Source: Burkholderiales bacterium UBA4615
GTDB lineage: Bacteria > Pseudomonadota > Gammaproteobacteria > Burkholderiales > Burkholderiaceae_E
Direction of reading: 5' to 3'
Length of the DNA: 8,785 nucleotides
Assembly (NCBI GenBank): GCA_002386465.1
Contig: DGIT01000020.1
Span: 1 to 8,785 of the forward strand
The notes beneath the pieces are model-generated. The model was not told the DNA's origin. It was given only the letters and a program-made list of their open reading frames with translations, and ran no database searches. Shown here in pieces: positions 7,267-8,785 of this stretch (its first letter is position 1; every line of letters begins with the position of its first letter). The position numbers and the translations under genes are program-made.

Positions 7267-7328
7267 CAAAATAGCGAAGCGGACCGGAACTGACGCTGCG
7301 GATGCGCAAACACGCAGCCATTGGTACG

Positions 7329-7340
7329 ATGGCTCCATGA
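7329..7340 (+). other. Minimal upstream ORF (Met-Ala-Pro-stop) overlapping the TetR start
   Basis: ATG GCT CCA TGA at 7329-7340 ends in a TGA that shares bases with the TetR ATG at 7337 (an ATGA overlap). No Shine-Dalgarno sequence precedes either start. If translated it could feed ribosomes to the TetR gene by termination-reinitiation, but a three-codon frame may be chance. Confidence 0.2.
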
Positions 7341-8065
7341 AATCGACGACATCGCGCAAGTCTTCCGCAGCCCAGGCCCCCTCGGCCAAGCGCACACGCA
7401 AAGCCGCGGGGCCCGCCACCCGCTCCGCCACGGCTTCAAGGTCCGACGTGCTCAGGTCAGGATCGAAAGCGCAGGGGACTGCAAACCGCATCGAGCCCGA
7501 TGATCCACAAGCAGCCATCCTGAAAGCGGCGGGCGAAATCCTGGACCAGTACGGCTATGACGGGTTGAGCACCACCGCCATTGCGCGGCGCGCTCGCGTG
7601 AGCACCGGGACGCTTTACATGCACTATCCCGACAAGCATGCGGTGCTGCGTGCCCTGGTGTGGGCGCTTCAGACAGAACGCACGCGTGCGGCTGAATCTC
7701 AGTACGAGGCCATTGCCAACAGCGGCGATTGGCGTGCGCCCATGCGTGAAGCCATGCTCGCCGCCTACCGGTTGAGGATGGCGCGCCCGGGGGGGCGCTC
7801 GTCGCGGCGCGCGCTTCAGACATCACCCGAGCTGTGGGATTGGGATCAGCGCCAGACCGAAGAGCTGGCGGCGTCCATGGCACGCGCAATTCGCCGGCGC
7901 AAGCCGCAGATTGACGCCCGCACCGCATCGCGCATAGCCCTGGTGGCCGTGACCACCTCGGTTGCACTGCTGGATCAGGCCAGCGCCGATTCGCGCCGTG
8001 CCTCCTGGATCCTGAAAGAAGCGATTGTGCTGCGCGAGGCGTACCTTGCGCCTTATCTCGACTGA
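7337..8065 (+). CDS. TetR/AcrR-family transcriptional regulator
   Basis: This 242-aa predicted dimeric repressor has an N-terminal TetR DNA-binding domain at about residues 58-107. IARRARVSTGTLYMHYPDK at 82-100 covers the helix-turn-helix and the family's TLYxHYxxK signature. The C-terminal part should bind an inducer and dimerise; it is too divergent to identify the ligand. About 55 basic, Ser/Ala/Thr-rich residues precede the domain, more than the usual 10-20. Either this is a real disordered tail, or translation begins later, for example at GTG 7448, which has AAGG at 7439-7442 ahead of it. I keep ATG 7337, which has no clear Shine-Dalgarno. A run of seven G at 7789-7795 lies inside the gene and is a spot for sequencing or slippage errors, but the frame reads through normally. 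It is divergent from the transporter operon and 49 nt before the amidase, so it probably controls both. It may also repress itself. Confidence 0.92.
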   Translation: MKSTTSRKSSAAQAPSAKRTRKAAGPATRSATASRSDVLRSGSKAQGTANRIEPDDPQAAILKAAGEILDQYGYDGLSTTAIARRARVSTGTLYMHYPDKHAVLRALVWALQTERTRAAESQYEAIANSGDWRAPMREAMLAAYRLRMARPGGRSSRRALQTSPELWDWDQRQTEELAASMARAIRRRKPQIDARTASRIALVAVTTSVALLDQASADSRRASWILKEAIVLREAYLAPYLD

Positions 8066-8100
8066 GCTCGACTGAACCAGGCTGAGTTCGACTCAGTTCA
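8057..8100 (+). repeat. Short tandem repeat and hairpin between the TetR and amidase genes
   Basis: CTCGACTGA occurs twice in tandem at 8057-8065 and 8067-8075, a 10-nt period, and the first copy includes the TetR stop codon. A degenerate continuation contains TTCGACT at 8087-8093. CTGAGT-TCG-ACTCAG at 8082-8096 forms a perfect 6-bp stem with a 3-nt loop, ending just before the amidase Shine-Dalgarno. There is no T run, so it is not an ordinary intrinsic terminator. Attenuation or translational control of the amidase is possible. Confidence 0.4.
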
Positions 8101-8114
8101 CCGGGGAGACCACC

Positions 8115-8785
8115 ATGAACAGCGCTGACACTCGCCTGTGGGCACTGGATGCCCATGACACCGCGACACTGATCAGGCTCGGGCGCATCTCGGCCGTCGA
8201 GGCCACGCGTGCCGCACTCGATCGGCTGCATGCAGTCAATCCGAAGATCAATGCCATCACGCTGGCACTGGACGACGACGCACTGCGCACGGCACAGGCC
8301 TGCGATGCAGCGCAGGCACGGGGCGACGCCCTGGGCATCCTGCATGGCGTCCCGGTGACCACGAAGTGCAACGTCGATCAGGCCGGCCTGCCGACTGACA
8401 ACGGTGCACCAGCGTTCAAGGACCTGATCGCCAAAGAAGACAGCCCGGTGGTGGCCAATCTGAAGCGCGCGGGCGCGGTCATCATCGGACGCACCAATAC
8501 GCCGGCCTTTTCCATGCGCGGCCACACAGACAATGCCTTGCATGGCGCCACGTTCAATCCATGGGACCGGCGGGCGACCCCGGGCGGCTCCAGCGGTGGC
8601 GCGGGCGCAGCCACCGCAAGCGGCATCGGCGCGATCGGGCATGGCAATGACATTGGCGGATCGATTCGCTGGCCTGCCTACTGCAACGGCGTCTATGGGC
8701 TGCGGCCCAGCTATGGCCGGGTCTCACGCATCAACAGCTCAGCACCACCCGGTCGCCCCATGTCGTCGCAACTGATGGCGGTGGA
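8115..8785 (+). CDS. Amidase-signature family hydrolase, N-terminal part (3' end outside window)
   Basis: The frame starts at the ATG at 8115, 6 nt after GGGGAG (8103-8108), and is still open at the window edge with 223 codons seen; the family is usually 450-500 aa. Amidase-signature enzymes hydrolyse carboxamides or amide bonds with a Ser-cisSer-Lys triad. All three residues are visible: Lys84 in VPVTTK, cis-Ser159 in PGGSSGG, and nucleophile Ser183 in NDIGGSIR. The spacings of 75 and 24 residues equal those I recall for fatty acid amide hydrolase (Lys142, Ser217, Ser241). No signal peptide is seen, so it should be cytoplasmic. Substrates in the family range from simple amides to N-acyl amines and cannot be told from this half; GatA is unlikely given the locus and lack of partners. 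It follows the TetR gene closely and was probably acquired or kept as part of the same amide-degrading locus. Confidence 0.93.
   Translation, partial: MNSADTRLWALDAHDTATLIRLGRISAVEATRAALDRLHAVNPKINAITLALDDDALRTAQACDAAQARGDALGILHGVPVTTKCNVDQAGLPTDNGAPAFKDLIAKEDSPVVANLKRAGAVIIGRTNTPAFSMRGHTDNALHGATFNPWDRRATPGGSSGGAGAATASGIGAIGHGNDIGGSIRWPAYCNGVYGLRPSYGRVSRINSSAPPGRPMSSQLMAV

Larger units (their letters stand above)
7041..7336. promoter_or_regulatory. Divergent control region between transporter operon and TetR gene
   Basis: The 296 bp between the binding-protein start and the TetR start contain no convincing gene. Expression of both divergent units must begin here or very close by. The region holds a minus-strand promoter (7106-7133) with a dyad over it, repeated motifs at 7123-7237, and an AT-rich island at 7241-7274 that contrasts sharply with the GC-rich surroundings. 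TACCGTCA occurs at 7070-7077 and again at 7125-7132. GCCCTGCA occurs at 7164-7171 and 7179-7186. GCAGGCA-GA-TGCCCTGC at 7154-7170 is a dyad with one bulged base. I could not identify a good sigma-70 promoter for the TetR gene; the AT-rich island is the likeliest place. Confidence 0.7.

Noticed and set aside
7075..7518. 147-aa minus-strand frame covering the divergent control region
   Set aside because: It overlaps the TetR start and the promoter structures, has no family motif, and coding character is poor in the AT-rich part.
7452..8642. 396-aa open frame on the minus strand
   Set aside because: It runs antisense through both the TetR and amidase genes, whose motifs are clear, and its Cys/Arg/Ala/Pro-rich product has no family signature.
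1..8785. Intrinsic terminators, CRISPR arrays, tRNA genes and insertion sequences
   Set aside because: I looked for GC stems followed by T runs, regularly spaced long repeats, tRNA-like folds and transposase motifs, and found none I could support by eye.

Overview
The window is GC-rich, with coding third positions that are mostly G or C and long antisense open frames. It is densely packed. Gene content and protein style point to a betaproteobacterium, probably of the Burkholderiales: a peptide/nickel-class ABC transporter with a soluble periplasmic binding protein, an alanine-rich TetR tail, and an amidase-signature enzyme beside them. That placement is inference from style, not a database match. 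I see no rRNA, tRNA, CRISPR array, transposase or phage gene.

Layout. Positions 1-1783 (+ strand) hold the C-terminal part of a class III PLP aminotransferase resembling putrescine:pyruvate aminotransferases (SpuC type). After 46 nt comes a complete zinc-dependent deacetylase of the histone deacetylase / acetylpolyamine amidohydrolase family. A short convergent junction (1784-1839) separates these from a minus-strand transporter operon read from 7040 down to 1840: binding protein (524 aa), DppB-type permease (313 aa), DppC-type permease (312 aa, overlapping the previous gene by 32 nt), and one fused protein carrying both ATPase domains (544 aa). A 296-bp divergent control region (7041-7336) separates that operon from a plus-strand TetR-family regulator (7337-8065). 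The regulator is followed by an amidase-signature hydrolase (8115 to the window edge, incomplete).

How the genes may work together (inference). The transporter would import a small peptide-like or acylated amine compound. The deacetylase and the amidase would each cleave amide bonds, and the aminotransferase would oxidise the freed primary amine to an aldehyde. The TetR protein, divergent from the transporter, is the obvious candidate regulator. The whole reads as a substrate-inducible uptake and degradation locus for an N-acylated amine, possibly an acylated polyamine. The substrate cannot be read from the sequence. The deacetylase keeps all catalytic and zinc residues of the acetylpolyamine amidohydrolases but, by my alignment from memory, lacks the two acidic residues that gate polyamine binding, so the substrate may not be a classical acetylpolyamine.

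The non-coding DNA is more structured than usual for so compact a locus. The control region has a good minus-strand promoter with a dyad lying across its spacer and -10 element, a 23-bp imperfect direct repeat, a CATGYCG motif repeated three times at 45-47 bp steps, and an AT-rich pair of overlapping dyads. Three inverted repeats fill the 132-nt gap between the binding-protein and permease genes.
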